In this document: one piece after another, positions 8,399 through 16,258 of the stretch | Numbering within the stretch: the first letter of the stretch is position 1 | Layout of the letters: each line of letters starts with the position of its first letter | From: an uncultured Lachnospiraceae bacterium | GTDB taxonomy: Bacteria > Bacillota > Clostridia > Lachnospirales > Lachnospiraceae | DNA length: 64,000 bases | Reading direction: 5' to 3' | NCBI GenBank assembly: GCA_958428365.1 | Contig: CAUAFT010000002.1 | Location: 186,001-250,000 of the forward strand | Made by a program: the position numbers and the translations under genes | Notes under the pieces: generated by a model | Database searches by the model: none | Seen by the model: the letters and a program-made list of their open reading frames with translations, nothing else | Told to the model about the DNA's origin: nothing

Positions 8399-10635
8399 TT
8401 TTTTACGCCTCTGGTATCCCGGTTTGCAATATGAAGCCTGTGGAGCGCCACTTCTTTGTCTTTTACGTTTACGGTTCGCTGTTCCTCCGGTGCCAGCAGA
8501 TAGATCTCCTGTAAGGTCTCTCCCGGACTGAGCTTCATGCCCCGCACGCCGATGGCACCCTTCTTCTTCTCCGGGATCTGCGCTGCATCTATCCGCAGGA
8601 AATACTCCTTTTGGGAGCGGAGGATCAGGGTCTCCTCCCCTTCTATTATGCTCATGAGAAGCAGACTGTCGCCCTCGCCCAGCTTCGTCGCCGCCGTAGT
8701 CCGTTTTGCCACGTCAAACTCCGTTCCATTTACGACCTTGAACATGCCGTTTTTCGTTCCAAACAGGATTTTTTTCTCCAGTAACGCCTGCAGATTCATG
8801 AGATAGACGATATTTTCCTGACTGCTGTCATAGTTGCTGAGATTGTCAATGGGCTGTCCCTTATCCCGGAACTTGCCAAAAGGCAGATCCAGGACCTTGA
8901 TCAGATGCATACTTCCCCCATCGGTAAAGACGCAGATCTTATCCGTATTCTTACACCGGAGGACATAGCGGTTCTCGGAATCCGCCGCCTCCTGATTCCT
9001 CTCATAGGTTGCCTCATCCACACATCTTCCATACCCGAAGCGATCCATTAAAAATACCACGTCCATCTCTTCGATCTTCTTCTCCTCAAAGACCGCTTCC
9101 TTCACATTGTCGATCTCAGTCCTGCGGGCTGTGGCATATTCCTTTTTAAAGGCATCCAGTTCTTTGATGATAACCTTCGCCATGGTGGTGCGGTTGCTTA
9201 AGATATCCTCATAGCTTGCGATATTTTTCAGGGTCTTCTCGTGATCCTTCATCAAAGCTTCCAGTTCCAGACCAATCAATCTATAGAGACGCATCTCCAA
9301 AATAGCCGTCGCCTGCCGCTCCGTGAAGCGGAGCTGGGAGGCCGCCCTCCTGGAAGTCTCGGACTTGAAATGTATCTGATCGGTCTTTCCCTGGATCAGG
9401 CATGCCTTTGCTTCCTTAATATTTTTGGATCCGCGGAGGATCTCGATGATTAAGTCAATGACGTCGCAGGCCTTGATCAATCCTTCCTGGACTTCCTTTT
9501 TCTCCAGCTCCCTGGTCAGCAGGGTCTTATATTTTCTTGTGGCGATCTCATACTGGAAATTCACATGATGGCGGATCATCGGAACGATTCCCATCGTCTC
9601 CGGTCTGCCCTCCGCCACTGCTAACATATTAACACTGAAGGTATCCTCTAACTTCGTCTTTTTATATAACAGGTTGCAGAGATTCTGTGCATCGGCTCCC
9701 CGCTTCAGCTCCAGGACAATGCGGATCCCCTCCTTGGAAGATTGGTTGGAAATGTCCACGATATCCGTGGTCTTTTTGCTCTCCACCAGGGAGTAGACGT
9801 CGTTCAAAAACTTGCCGATATTTGCGCCGATCATGGTATAGGGAATCTCAGTAATGACCAGACGCTCCCTGCCGCCCTTTGCCTTCTCGATCTCCACCCT
9901 GCCGCGGACCTTGATCTTCCCGCTTCCTGTGGAATAAATAGATATCAGATCATCCTTATTGGTGACGATTCCTCCGGTTGGAAAATCCGGTCCCTTGATA
10001 TATTCCATCATCTGTTCCGTATTGATATCAGGATTCTTCATATATGCTTTGACACCGTCGATCACCTCTCCGAAGTTATGAGGCGGAATACTGGTCGCCA
10101 TACCAACGGCAATTCCCTCGGCTCCGTTAATTAAGATGTTCGGTACTTTTACCGGAAGCACCTCCGGCTCCTTCTCCGTCTCATCGAAGTTCGGCACAAA
10201 GTCCACCACATCCTTGTCCAGATCAGCCAGATACGCCTCCTGGGTGATTTTTTGCAGTCTCGCCTCGGTGTAACGCATGGCAGCCGCCCCGTCTCCTTCG
10301 ATGGAGCCGAAGTTGCCGTGACCGTCCACCAAAGGCAATCCCTTTTTGAACTCCTGTGCCATGACCACCAGCGCCTCATAGATGGAGCTGTCCCCGTGAG
10401 GGTGGTATTTACCCATGGTATCTCCCACGATGCGGGCACATTTCCGGTAAGGTCTGTCGTAGCGGATTCCCAGCTCGTGCATATCATAGAGGGTACGTCT
10501 TTGCACCGGCTTCAACCCGTCCCTCACATCCGGCAGGGCACGGGCGATAATAACACTCATGGCATAGTCGATATAGGATTTTTGCATGACCTCCGAATAT
10601 TCTGTTCTGATTAAGTTCTCTTCTCTCACTTCCAT
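8395..10635 (-). CDS. Type IIA topoisomerase subunit A (GyrA/ParC family)
   Basis: A 746-residue DNA cleavage subunit. The winged-helix/tower core includes the catalytic Tyr122 in AAAMRYTEARL, and the quinolone-resistance region GKYHPHGDSSIYEAL with Ser at the GyrA-83 position and Glu at the GyrA-87 position; Glu there is more typical of ParC. The C-terminal domain is short and I find no QRRGGKG GyrA box, which argues for a decatenating (topoisomerase IV-like) rather than supercoiling enzyme, although the VRGMKLSPGE blade motif is gyrase-like. Partner subunit B lies 11 bases upstream. The chromosome very likely has a separate gyrA-gyrB pair elsewhere; that is inference. Confidence 0.93.
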   Translation of the reverse strand: MEVREENLIRTEYSEVMQKSYIDYAMSVIIARALPDVRDGLKPVQRRTLYDMHELGIRYDRPYRKCARIVGDTMGKYHPHGDSSIYEALVVMAQEFKKGLPLVDGHGNFGSIEGDGAAAMRYTEARLQKITQEAYLADLDKDVVDFVPNFDETEKEPEVLPVKVPNILINGAEGIAVGMATSIPPHNFGEVIDGVKAYMKNPDINTEQMMEYIKGPDFPTGGIVTNKDDLISIYSTGSGKIKVRGRVEIEKAKGGRERLVITEIPYTMIGANIGKFLNDVYSLVESKKTTDIVDISNQSSKEGIRIVLELKRGADAQNLCNLLYKKTKLEDTFSVNMLAVAEGRPETMGIVPMIRHHVNFQYEIATRKYKTLLTRELEKKEVQEGLIKACDVIDLIIEILRGSKNIKEAKACLIQGKTDQIHFKSETSRRAASQLRFTERQATAILEMRLYRLIGLELEALMKDHEKTLKNIASYEDILSNRTTMAKVIIKELDAFKKEYATARRTEIDNVKEAVFEEKKIEEMDVVFLMDRFGYGRCVDEATYERNQEAADSENRYVLRCKNTDKICVFTDGGSMHLIKVLDLPFGKFRDKGQPIDNLSNYDSSQENIVYLMNLQALLEKKILFGTKNGMFKVVNGTEFDVAKRTTAATKLGEGDSLLLMSIIEGEETLILRSQKEYFLRIDAAQIPEKKKGAIGVRGMKLSPGETLQEIYLLAPEEQRTVNVKDKEVALHRLHIANRDTRGVKK

Positions 10636-10646
10636 GGTCTTTCCTC

Positions 10647-12569
10647 CTAGATATCCAGTTCCGCATCATTGGCATGTTCATAGATAAAGGCGCGTCTTGG
10701 CGGCACGTCCGACCCCATTAACATCTCCGTTACATCGGACGCCATCCTGCCGTCCTCAATGACCACCTGCTTTAGCATACGGGTTTTGGGATCCAAAGTA
10801 GTCTCCCAGAGCTGCTCCGCGTCCATCTCGCCCAGACCCTTGTATCTTTGCAGGGTAAAGGAACCCTTCTGACGCTTACGGTACTTTTCTAAAGCCGCAT
10901 CGTCATAGAGATATTCTTCCTCCCCCTTAGACGGAATCGCCTTATAGAGAGGCGGCATGGCGATATAGACATGTCCCTCTAAGATCAGTTCCGGCATAAA
11001 ACGGTAAAACAAGGTCAGCAGTAAAGTGGAGATGTGGGCTCCGTCCACATCGGCATCCGCCATAATGATGATCTTATCATACCGCAGCCTGCTGATATCA
11101 AAGTCATTGCCGTACCCTTCCGAAAAGCCACAGCCAAAGGCATTGATCATGGTCTTGATCTCCGCATTGGCAAGTACCTTATCGATGGTCGCTTTCTCCA
11201 CATTTAAGATCTTTCCGCGGATCGGCAGGATTGCCTGGTAATTCCGATCCCGCGCCGTTTTGGCGGAACCGCCCGCGGAATCTCCCTCCACAATAAAGAT
11301 CTCGCACTTGGAGGCGTCCCGGCTCTCGCAGTTCGCCAGCTTTCCATTGGAGTCAAAGGAGAACTTCTGTTTGGTCAGCAGATTGGTCTTTGCCTTTTCC
11401 TCAGTCTTACGGATCTTAGCGGCACGCTCCGCACAGGAGATCACAGCCTTTAGATCTTCCAGATTTTTATCAAAATAGAGCTGAATCTCGTCCCCCGTGA
11501 TCTTGGCAGCCGCTCTGGCGGCATCCTGGTTGTCCAGCTTGGTCTTGGTCTGTCCCTCGAAACGGGGGTCGGGATGCTTGATGGTCACCACCGCCGTCAT
11601 GCCGTTTCGTACATCGGCTCCCGTGAAGTTGGCGTCCTTTTCCTTCAGGATCCCCAGCTCTCTGGCATACTGGTTAATGACGCTGGTCATCACGGTCTTA
11701 AATCCCGTGATATGGGTGCCCCCCTCCGCGTTGTAGATATTGTTGCAGAATCCCAGAATATTCTCGTGAAACTCCGTGGTGTACTGAAACGCTGCTTCCA
11801 CGGTGATTCCCTCATTTTCCCCCGTAAAATAAATCACCTCATGAAGGGTCTCGCATTTTTTATTCAGTTCTTTGACAAAGCCGACAATGCCCTCCTCCTC
11901 GTGGAAGATGATCTGCTCCGGTTCTTCTAACCGCTTATCCTCATAGATAATGGTAAGCTCCGGATTCAGGTAGGCGGTCTCATGGAGACGGCTCTTGACC
12001 TCGTCCTCCTTGAATCTGGTCTTTTCAAAAATCTCCGGATCCGGCAGGAAGTTGATCTTCGTTCCGGTCTGCTTCGTCCTGCCGATGATGGGCAGCAGTC
12101 CGTTTTCCAATTCCAGCACCGGGATTCCCCTCTCATAGCGGTCGTGGTGCACTGCCCCCTCCCTGGAGATCTGTACGTCCATATAGGTGGACAGAGCATT
12201 GACCACGGAGGAGCCCACACCATGGAGTCCTCCGCTGGTCTTATAGGCTCCGTCGTCGAATTTTCCCCCGGCATGAAGGGTGGTAAATACCAGACGCGCC
12301 GCCGGAATCCCCTTCTCGTGCATCCCTACCGGAACTCCCCTTCCGTTGTCCTCTACGGTACAGGAACCGTCCGCCTCCAGGGTCACATGGATGGTGTCAC
12401 AGTTGCCCGCTAAGTGCTCATCCACAGCGTTGTCTACGATCTCATATATTAAATGGTTTAAACCTTTTCTTGTTACGCTTCCGATATACATGCCCGGCCG
12501 TTTTCTGACTGCTTCCAGGCCTTCCAAAACGGCGATATTTCCGGCATCGTATGTCTGTTTTTCTGCCAT
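10647..12569 (-). CDS. Type IIA topoisomerase subunit B (GyrB/ParE family)
   Basis: A 640-residue ATPase and TOPRIM subunit. The GHKL ATPase region has LEAVRKRPGMYIGSV, EIVDNAVDE and GLHGVGSSVVNALS; the TOPRIM domain has FIVEGDSAGGSAK and the metal-binding DADVDG; the C-terminal QRYKGLGEMDAEQLW motif is present. It pairs with the downstream subunit A gene. The ATG at 12569 is chosen over an upstream codon because AGAGGG lies six bases before it and the family N terminus begins there. Sequence alone leaves GyrB versus ParE open; the short, GyrA-box-lacking partner favours topoisomerase IV. Confidence 0.94.
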   Translation of the reverse strand: MAEKQTYDAGNIAVLEGLEAVRKRPGMYIGSVTRKGLNHLIYEIVDNAVDEHLAGNCDTIHVTLEADGSCTVEDNGRGVPVGMHEKGIPAARLVFTTLHAGGKFDDGAYKTSGGLHGVGSSVVNALSTYMDVQISREGAVHHDRYERGIPVLELENGLLPIIGRTKQTGTKINFLPDPEIFEKTRFKEDEVKSRLHETAYLNPELTIIYEDKRLEEPEQIIFHEEEGIVGFVKELNKKCETLHEVIYFTGENEGITVEAAFQYTTEFHENILGFCNNIYNAEGGTHITGFKTVMTSVINQYARELGILKEKDANFTGADVRNGMTAVVTIKHPDPRFEGQTKTKLDNQDAARAAAKITGDEIQLYFDKNLEDLKAVISCAERAAKIRKTEEKAKTNLLTKQKFSFDSNGKLANCESRDASKCEIFIVEGDSAGGSAKTARDRNYQAILPIRGKILNVEKATIDKVLANAEIKTMINAFGCGFSEGYGNDFDISRLRYDKIIIMADADVDGAHISTLLLTLFYRFMPELILEGHVYIAMPPLYKAIPSKGEEEYLYDDAALEKYRKRQKGSFTLQRYKGLGEMDAEQLWETTLDPKTRMLKQVVIEDGRMASDVTEMLMGSDVPPRRAFIYEHANDAELDI

Positions 12570-12609
12570 TTTCGTCCCTCTTTCTTCGCAAAATCTGCCA
12601 TACTTACCT

Positions 12610-12639
12610 AGTATAGCACATGGCATTTGGGATTTTCAA
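12610..12639 (-). promoter_or_regulatory. Sigma-A-type promoter of the topoisomerase-folate operon
   Basis: TTGAAA at 12634-12639 and TATACT at 12610-12615 are separated by 18 bases, placing transcription start about 35 bases before the subunit B ATG. Confidence 0.65.
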
Positions 12640-12680
12640 TATGGAAAACGGATTGCAATGGCTGGCGAAATTCTGCCATA

Positions 12681-12722
12681 AAAAAATGAACTCATTGACT
12701 CTATTCCATGTCAATGAGTTCA
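12681..12722 (-). terminator. Terminator overlapping the end of the PucR-type gene
   Basis: A perfect 13-bp stem (TGAACTCATTGAC with its complement, loop ten bases) at 12687-12722 is followed on the minus strand by six T residues. The stem includes the last codons of the regulator gene. Confidence 0.88.
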
Positions 12723-13795
12723 GATTCCCTGCTCCCCAGCCTCTCCTTGCACATCAGCGCCAGCCGGAACTTCATGGCGTCGTCGAACTTCCGCACATCC
12801 AGCCCCACTGCCTTCTCGATCCGCTCCAGGCGATAGACCAGAGTATTTCTGTGGACGTACATCTGCCTTGCAGTCTCGGAGATATTCAGGTCATTATCAA
12901 AAAATCTCCGAATCGTCTTCACATCCTCCTCGTCCAGCAATTCTTCCCTCCCGTCAAAGACCTCCTTTACAAAATCCCTGCAAAGTTCTTCCGGCATCTG
13001 AAAGACCAGTTTTCCAATGCCAAGCCTGTCGAAGGCGAGAATGGAATCCTGTCCATAAAAAATCTTTCCAATCTCCAATGCCAGAAGCGCCTCCTGATAG
13101 GAACGAGTGATTTCCGTAAGACTCTGCGCTTTTTTTCCATAACCGATGGAAACCTGCTGCATCGCTTCCGCCTGTACATTGTCGGAGATCATCCTTGCCA
13201 GAGCTTCCAGCTCATCCGGTTCATCCAATTCTTTCACATCTTTTATGAGCGCAATGCTCTGTTCATCGATCTCGATAAGAAAGTCTTTTTCCCCATCGGA
13301 AAACAGATTTTTCAGCGTCTCCACCGTCGCCATATCTTTTTTTCCCACAGTCCTTATGACATAGACCACCCATTCCGATTGAGAAATATGCAGCCGTTTC
13401 GCCCGCCCATAGAGCTCGTCCCCGCTGATATTTCCATAGAGGACCTGCTGTAAAAAACTGCTCTTATTGACACGCTGGGACTCTGCCTCCAGAAGATTGC
13501 GTATCTGACATACGGCAAGCCTGCCCACCATGTAGGACTCCTCCACTGCCGCCCGCACCAGCAGCACATATTCTTCCTCTGTCTGGGACAGGGGGATCCT
13601 CAGAAAATGGAATCCATCCATGGTCAACGCCTCCGCGCAAACCTCTGCGAACTGCCGTACTTTTTTTCCCAATCCTTCCTGGGGTTCAAAGGTGGCGGCC
13701 GCCACCTCTCCTTCCCCTGTGAATATGGCGCTGTCGATACGGGAGATTTCTTTGATCTCTTTCAGCGCTTTTGCTAACTTTTGATTTTGCGTCAT
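12701..13795 (-). CDS. PucR/CdaR-type helix-turn-helix regulator
   Basis: A 364-residue cytoplasmic protein. The C-terminal domain (about 300-350) is the PucR family helix-turn-helix: FDNDLNISETARQMYVHRNT, then LVYRLERIEKAVGLD. The N-terminal two thirds lack a recognisable ligand domain but have the GGDEF-like spacing (SIGYGKKAQSLTEITRSYQEAL near 215-235) usual in this family. Such proteins often activate sugar-acid, purine or amino-acid catabolic genes. It has its own promoter and terminator, so it is a single-gene unit; the ABC ATPase upstream is a possible but unproven target. Confidence 0.9.
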   Translation of the reverse strand: MTQNQKLAKALKEIKEISRIDSAIFTGEGEVAAATFEPQEGLGKKVRQFAEVCAEALTMDGFHFLRIPLSQTEEEYVLLVRAAVEESYMVGRLAVCQIRNLLEAESQRVNKSSFLQQVLYGNISGDELYGRAKRLHISQSEWVVYVIRTVGKKDMATVETLKNLFSDGEKDFLIEIDEQSIALIKDVKELDEPDELEALARMISDNVQAEAMQQVSIGYGKKAQSLTEITRSYQEALLALEIGKIFYGQDSILAFDRLGIGKLVFQMPEELCRDFVKEVFDGREELLDEEDVKTIRRFFDNDLNISETARQMYVHRNTLVYRLERIEKAVGLDVRKFDDAMKFRLALMCKERLGSRESELIDME

Positions 13796-13830
13796 TGTCC
13801 GAACATCCTATACTTTTTTATGATATCCGA

Positions 13831-13859
13831 ATTATAACCCAAATAAATACTTAATACAA
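13831..13859 (-). promoter_or_regulatory. Promoter of the PucR-type regulator
   Basis: TTGTAT at 13854-13859 and a consensus TATAAT at 13831-13836 with a 17-base spacer, about 30 bases upstream of the ATG. Confidence 0.7.
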
Positions 13860-13868
13860 CCATCCGAT

Positions 13869-14981
13869 TTAGTTCGTAATGGTAAGCTCACTCTCCTTGT
13901 CAAACACATGGATCTTCTCCGGATCCAACGCCAGCTTGATATGATCTCCCATCTCCGCCGTCGTCCTTGAAGCTACTCTTGCCGTCATGGCTACGCCCGC
14001 CACGGTATAATAAAGCAGCACTTCCGAACCAAGCAGCTCATAGCCTGTCACATCGGCTTCGATCACCGTATCCTTATGGGTTTCAATGCTGATCTGGGAA
14101 TCGTCAATATCATCTGGACGGATTCCCATCACAACGGTCTTGCCTTCATATCCTCCCTCGATCAGTTTTTCCGCCTTTGCCGGAGGAAGAACTATGGAAA
14201 ATTCACCGAACTCCAATCTTACCTCTTCTCCCTGTACCTTGCAGACTGCGTCGATAAAATTCATCTGCGGGGAACCGATAAATCCCGCCACAAACAGATT
14301 ATCCGGCTCGTTATAGAGTTTCTTCGGGGTATCTACCTGCTGGATCACTCCGTCTTTTAACACGACGATCCTGGTGCCTAGAGTCATGGCTTCCGTCTGA
14401 TCATGGGTGACGTAAATAATGGTGGCTCCCAGTCTGTGATGCAGATTTGCAATCTCTGAGCGCATCTGTACTCTCAGCTTTGCATCCAGGTTAGAAAGAG
14501 GCTCATCCATCAGGAACACCTTCGGGTTACGCACAATGGCGCGTCCCATGGCAACCCTCTGTCTCTGACCGCCGGATAATGCCTTTGGTTTCCGGTCTAA
14601 CAGCTGTTCCAGATCCAGGATCTTCGCCGCGTCCAGAACTTTTTTTCTGATCTCCTCCTTCGGCAGCTTCCGAAGCTTCAAACCAAACGCCATATTGTCA
14701 AATACCGTCATATGCGGATAGAGGGCGTAATTCTGGAATACCATCGCGATATCCCGGTCCTTTGGCTCGATATCGTTCATCCTCTTTCCGTCAATATAGA
14801 GGTCTCCGCTGGTAATCTCCTCCAGTCCCGCGATCATACGGAGGGTGGTGGACTTTCCACAGCCGGAAGGTCCTACAAAAATAATAAATTCTTCATCCTC
14901 GATCTCTAAGTTAAAATCCTTTACCGCTTCAAATCCGTTTGGATAACGTTTTCCGATTCCCTGTAATGATAAACTTGCCAT
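13869..14981 (-). CDS. Stand-alone sugar ABC transporter ATPase (UgpC/MsmX type)
   Basis: A 370-residue ATPase of the carbohydrate (CUT1) ABC importer class. Walker A is GPSGCGKST at 38-46, the Q loop QNYALYPHMT follows, the signature is LSGGQRQR, Walker B is VFLMDEPLSNLD, and the switch is VTHDQTEAM. Residues from about 235 form the OB-fold regulatory domain of the MalK type. No permease or binding-protein gene is nearby, so by analogy with MsmX and MsmK it probably energises several sugar importers encoded elsewhere. It is transcribed alone from a leader that contains a terminator-like hairpin. Confidence 0.93.
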   Translation of the reverse strand: MASLSLQGIGKRYPNGFEAVKDFNLEIEDEEFIIFVGPSGCGKSTTLRMIAGLEEITSGDLYIDGKRMNDIEPKDRDIAMVFQNYALYPHMTVFDNMAFGLKLRKLPKEEIRKKVLDAAKILDLEQLLDRKPKALSGGQRQRVAMGRAIVRNPKVFLMDEPLSNLDAKLRVQMRSEIANLHHRLGATIIYVTHDQTEAMTLGTRIVVLKDGVIQQVDTPKKLYNEPDNLFVAGFIGSPQMNFIDAVCKVQGEEVRLEFGEFSIVLPPAKAEKLIEGGYEGKTVVMGIRPDDIDDSQISIETHKDTVIEADVTGYELLGSEVLLYYTVAGVAMTARVASRTTAEMGDHIKLALDPEKIHVFDKESELTITN

Positions 14982-15007
14982 AATTTGTCTCTCCCATCTA
15001 TTATGAT

Positions 15008-15052
15008 ATAAAAAAGAATCTCGCTTTGCAGAACTCTATGCCGCAGTGCGAG
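15008..15052 (-). promoter_or_regulatory. Terminator-like hairpin in the leader of the ABC ATPase gene
   Basis: On the minus strand CTCGCACTGC pairs with GCAAAGCGAG (15020-15052), followed by a run of six T residues at 15010-15016, only about 30 bases before the ATPase ATG. It lies downstream of the previous operon's terminator, so it is in the gene's own leader and could act as an attenuator. No ligand-binding fold was recognised. Confidence 0.5.
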
Positions 15053-15099
15053 GGTCTGCCCCAGCGAATCGAGGGCATCCTGCCCGGAAGGCTTTTTAT

Positions 15100-15140
15100 T
15101 ATCATAAAAGAATCCCCGCATTTTTGCTATGCGGGGATTC
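15100..15140 (-). terminator. Terminator of the nrdD-nrdG-dut operon
   Basis: GAATCCCCGCA pairs perfectly with TGCGGGGATTC across a nine-base loop (15110-15140), followed on the minus strand by TTTTAT. Confidence 0.85.
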
Positions 15141-15239
15141 CACAAAATTTCATCTCTTTCTTCGTCGGATTTCCAAAGACCCTGTTTTCTCCGTCAACCT
15201 GACGGATTTTTTCATCTCTGTTATACAGATTGACGAATG

Positions 15240-15674
15240 CTACTGTTTTCCTGTGGTGCCAAATCCGCCCCGGTTCTCATTGCCCAGGGTTTCTGTCTCG
15301 TCAAAGGAGATCTCTTCCATATTCTTAAAGATACGGAACTGACAGATCCGGTCGTTCTGCCGTATCACCGTATCTCTCGTGGCATAGACCGGCATTCTCC
15401 ACATGTCCTCGTCGCCGCAGTAGGTACAGTCCACAATTCCGCAGCTATTGGTCTGAAGGATCCCGTAATTTTTAAATGTGGAACTCCTTGGCACAATATG
15501 CGCCTCATACCCCTTCGGCAGTTCCATCGCCACACCCAGGGGGATCAGCTTGAACTCCCCTGCCTTCAACTCCACGGTATCCGATGCCCGCAGGTCGATC
15601 CAGTCGGACTTGCCATCTATATATTCCAGTCTGTCTATTGCATCGGTAAAATATTTGATTCTGATTTTTTGCAT
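15240..15674 (-). CDS. dut: dUTP diphosphatase, divergent
   Basis: A 144-residue trimeric-type dUTPase that hydrolyses dUTP to dUMP and keeps uracil out of DNA. Motif order is that of the family: SDWIDLRASD (motif 1), PRSSTFKNYGIL (motif 2), CGIVDCTYCGDEDMW (motif 3, where the usual GVIDxDYRGE is altered), NDRICQFRIF (motif 4) and the glycine-rich tail RGGFGTTGK (motif 5). The changes in motif 3 make it a divergent member but the catalytic Asp is present. It lies 84 bases after nrdG, giving an operon that makes and cleans up deoxynucleotides. Confidence 0.88.
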   Translation of the reverse strand: MQKIRIKYFTDAIDRLEYIDGKSDWIDLRASDTVELKAGEFKLIPLGVAMELPKGYEAHIVPRSSTFKNYGILQTNSCGIVDCTYCGDEDMWRMPVYATRDTVIRQNDRICQFRIFKNMEEISFDETETLGNENRGGFGTTGKQ

Positions 15675-15758
15675 AACTTCTCCTTTTACATCCTCATTCC
15701 ATATTGATCCTTATGTATCTTCATCTGCTGTCCACAGTGAAATGTAATCATTCCAGAA

Positions 15759-16250
15759 CTACGCACAATGCAATACTGCCTCTCCATTTTTCCGGGACGC
15801 CTGTACATCGATAACTCTCTGATTGCTGCTTCCCCTCCAATGGATCTGCGGATCCGCCTGCGCTGCGACGAACTCTCCATCCACCAGAACGTCAATGTAC
15901 TTCATGATCTCCAGCTCTTTTACACTCTCCCAGAGAAATCCCGTATACATCCAGATGGTCTTATCCGGGAACTTCTCCCTCACTTCTTTTACCAGCTTTA
16001 ACATATCTTCCCGGTTGCCTGCATATAGGGGATCTCCCCCACTTAGGGTCAGTCCCGATATATAATCCCGTCCAAGCACTTCAAATAATTCTTCTTTCGC
16101 CTCTTCGTCAAACAAAAGCCCTCCGTTCGGATCCCAGGTGATGGGATTGTGACACTCCTTACAGCAGTGGTCACAACCCGACACCCAGAGCACCGTACGC
16201 AGGCCGTCTCCGTTCAGCATATCGTCCTTTGTGATATTATGATAACGCAT
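15759..16250 (-). CDS. nrdG: Anaerobic RNR activating protein (radical SAM)
   Basis: A 163-residue radical-SAM activase that installs the glycyl radical on NrdD. The cluster motif C-x3-C-x2-C is seen in VSGCDHCCKECHNPITW near residue 25, with an extra cysteine beside the second ligand, and the SAM-binding LSGGDPLY is near residue 75. The ATG at 16250 is preferred over an upstream in-frame codon because AGGAGA lies six bases before it and the N terminus MRYHNI matches the family. It starts eight bases after the nrdD stop, so the two are coupled. Confidence 0.95.
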   Translation of the reverse strand: MRYHNITKDDMLNGDGLRTVLWVSGCDHCCKECHNPITWDPNGGLLFDEEAKEELFEVLGRDYISGLTLSGGDPLYAGNREDMLKLVKEVREKFPDKTIWMYTGFLWESVKELEIMKYIDVLVDGEFVAAQADPQIHWRGSSNQRVIDVQASRKNGEAVLHCA

Positions 16251-16258
16251 TCTATCTC

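Noticed and set aside
14921..15145. 74-codon minus-strand frame across the ABC ATPase start
   Set aside because: Out of frame with the ATPase, overlaps its leader hairpin and terminator, no supporting ribosome site.
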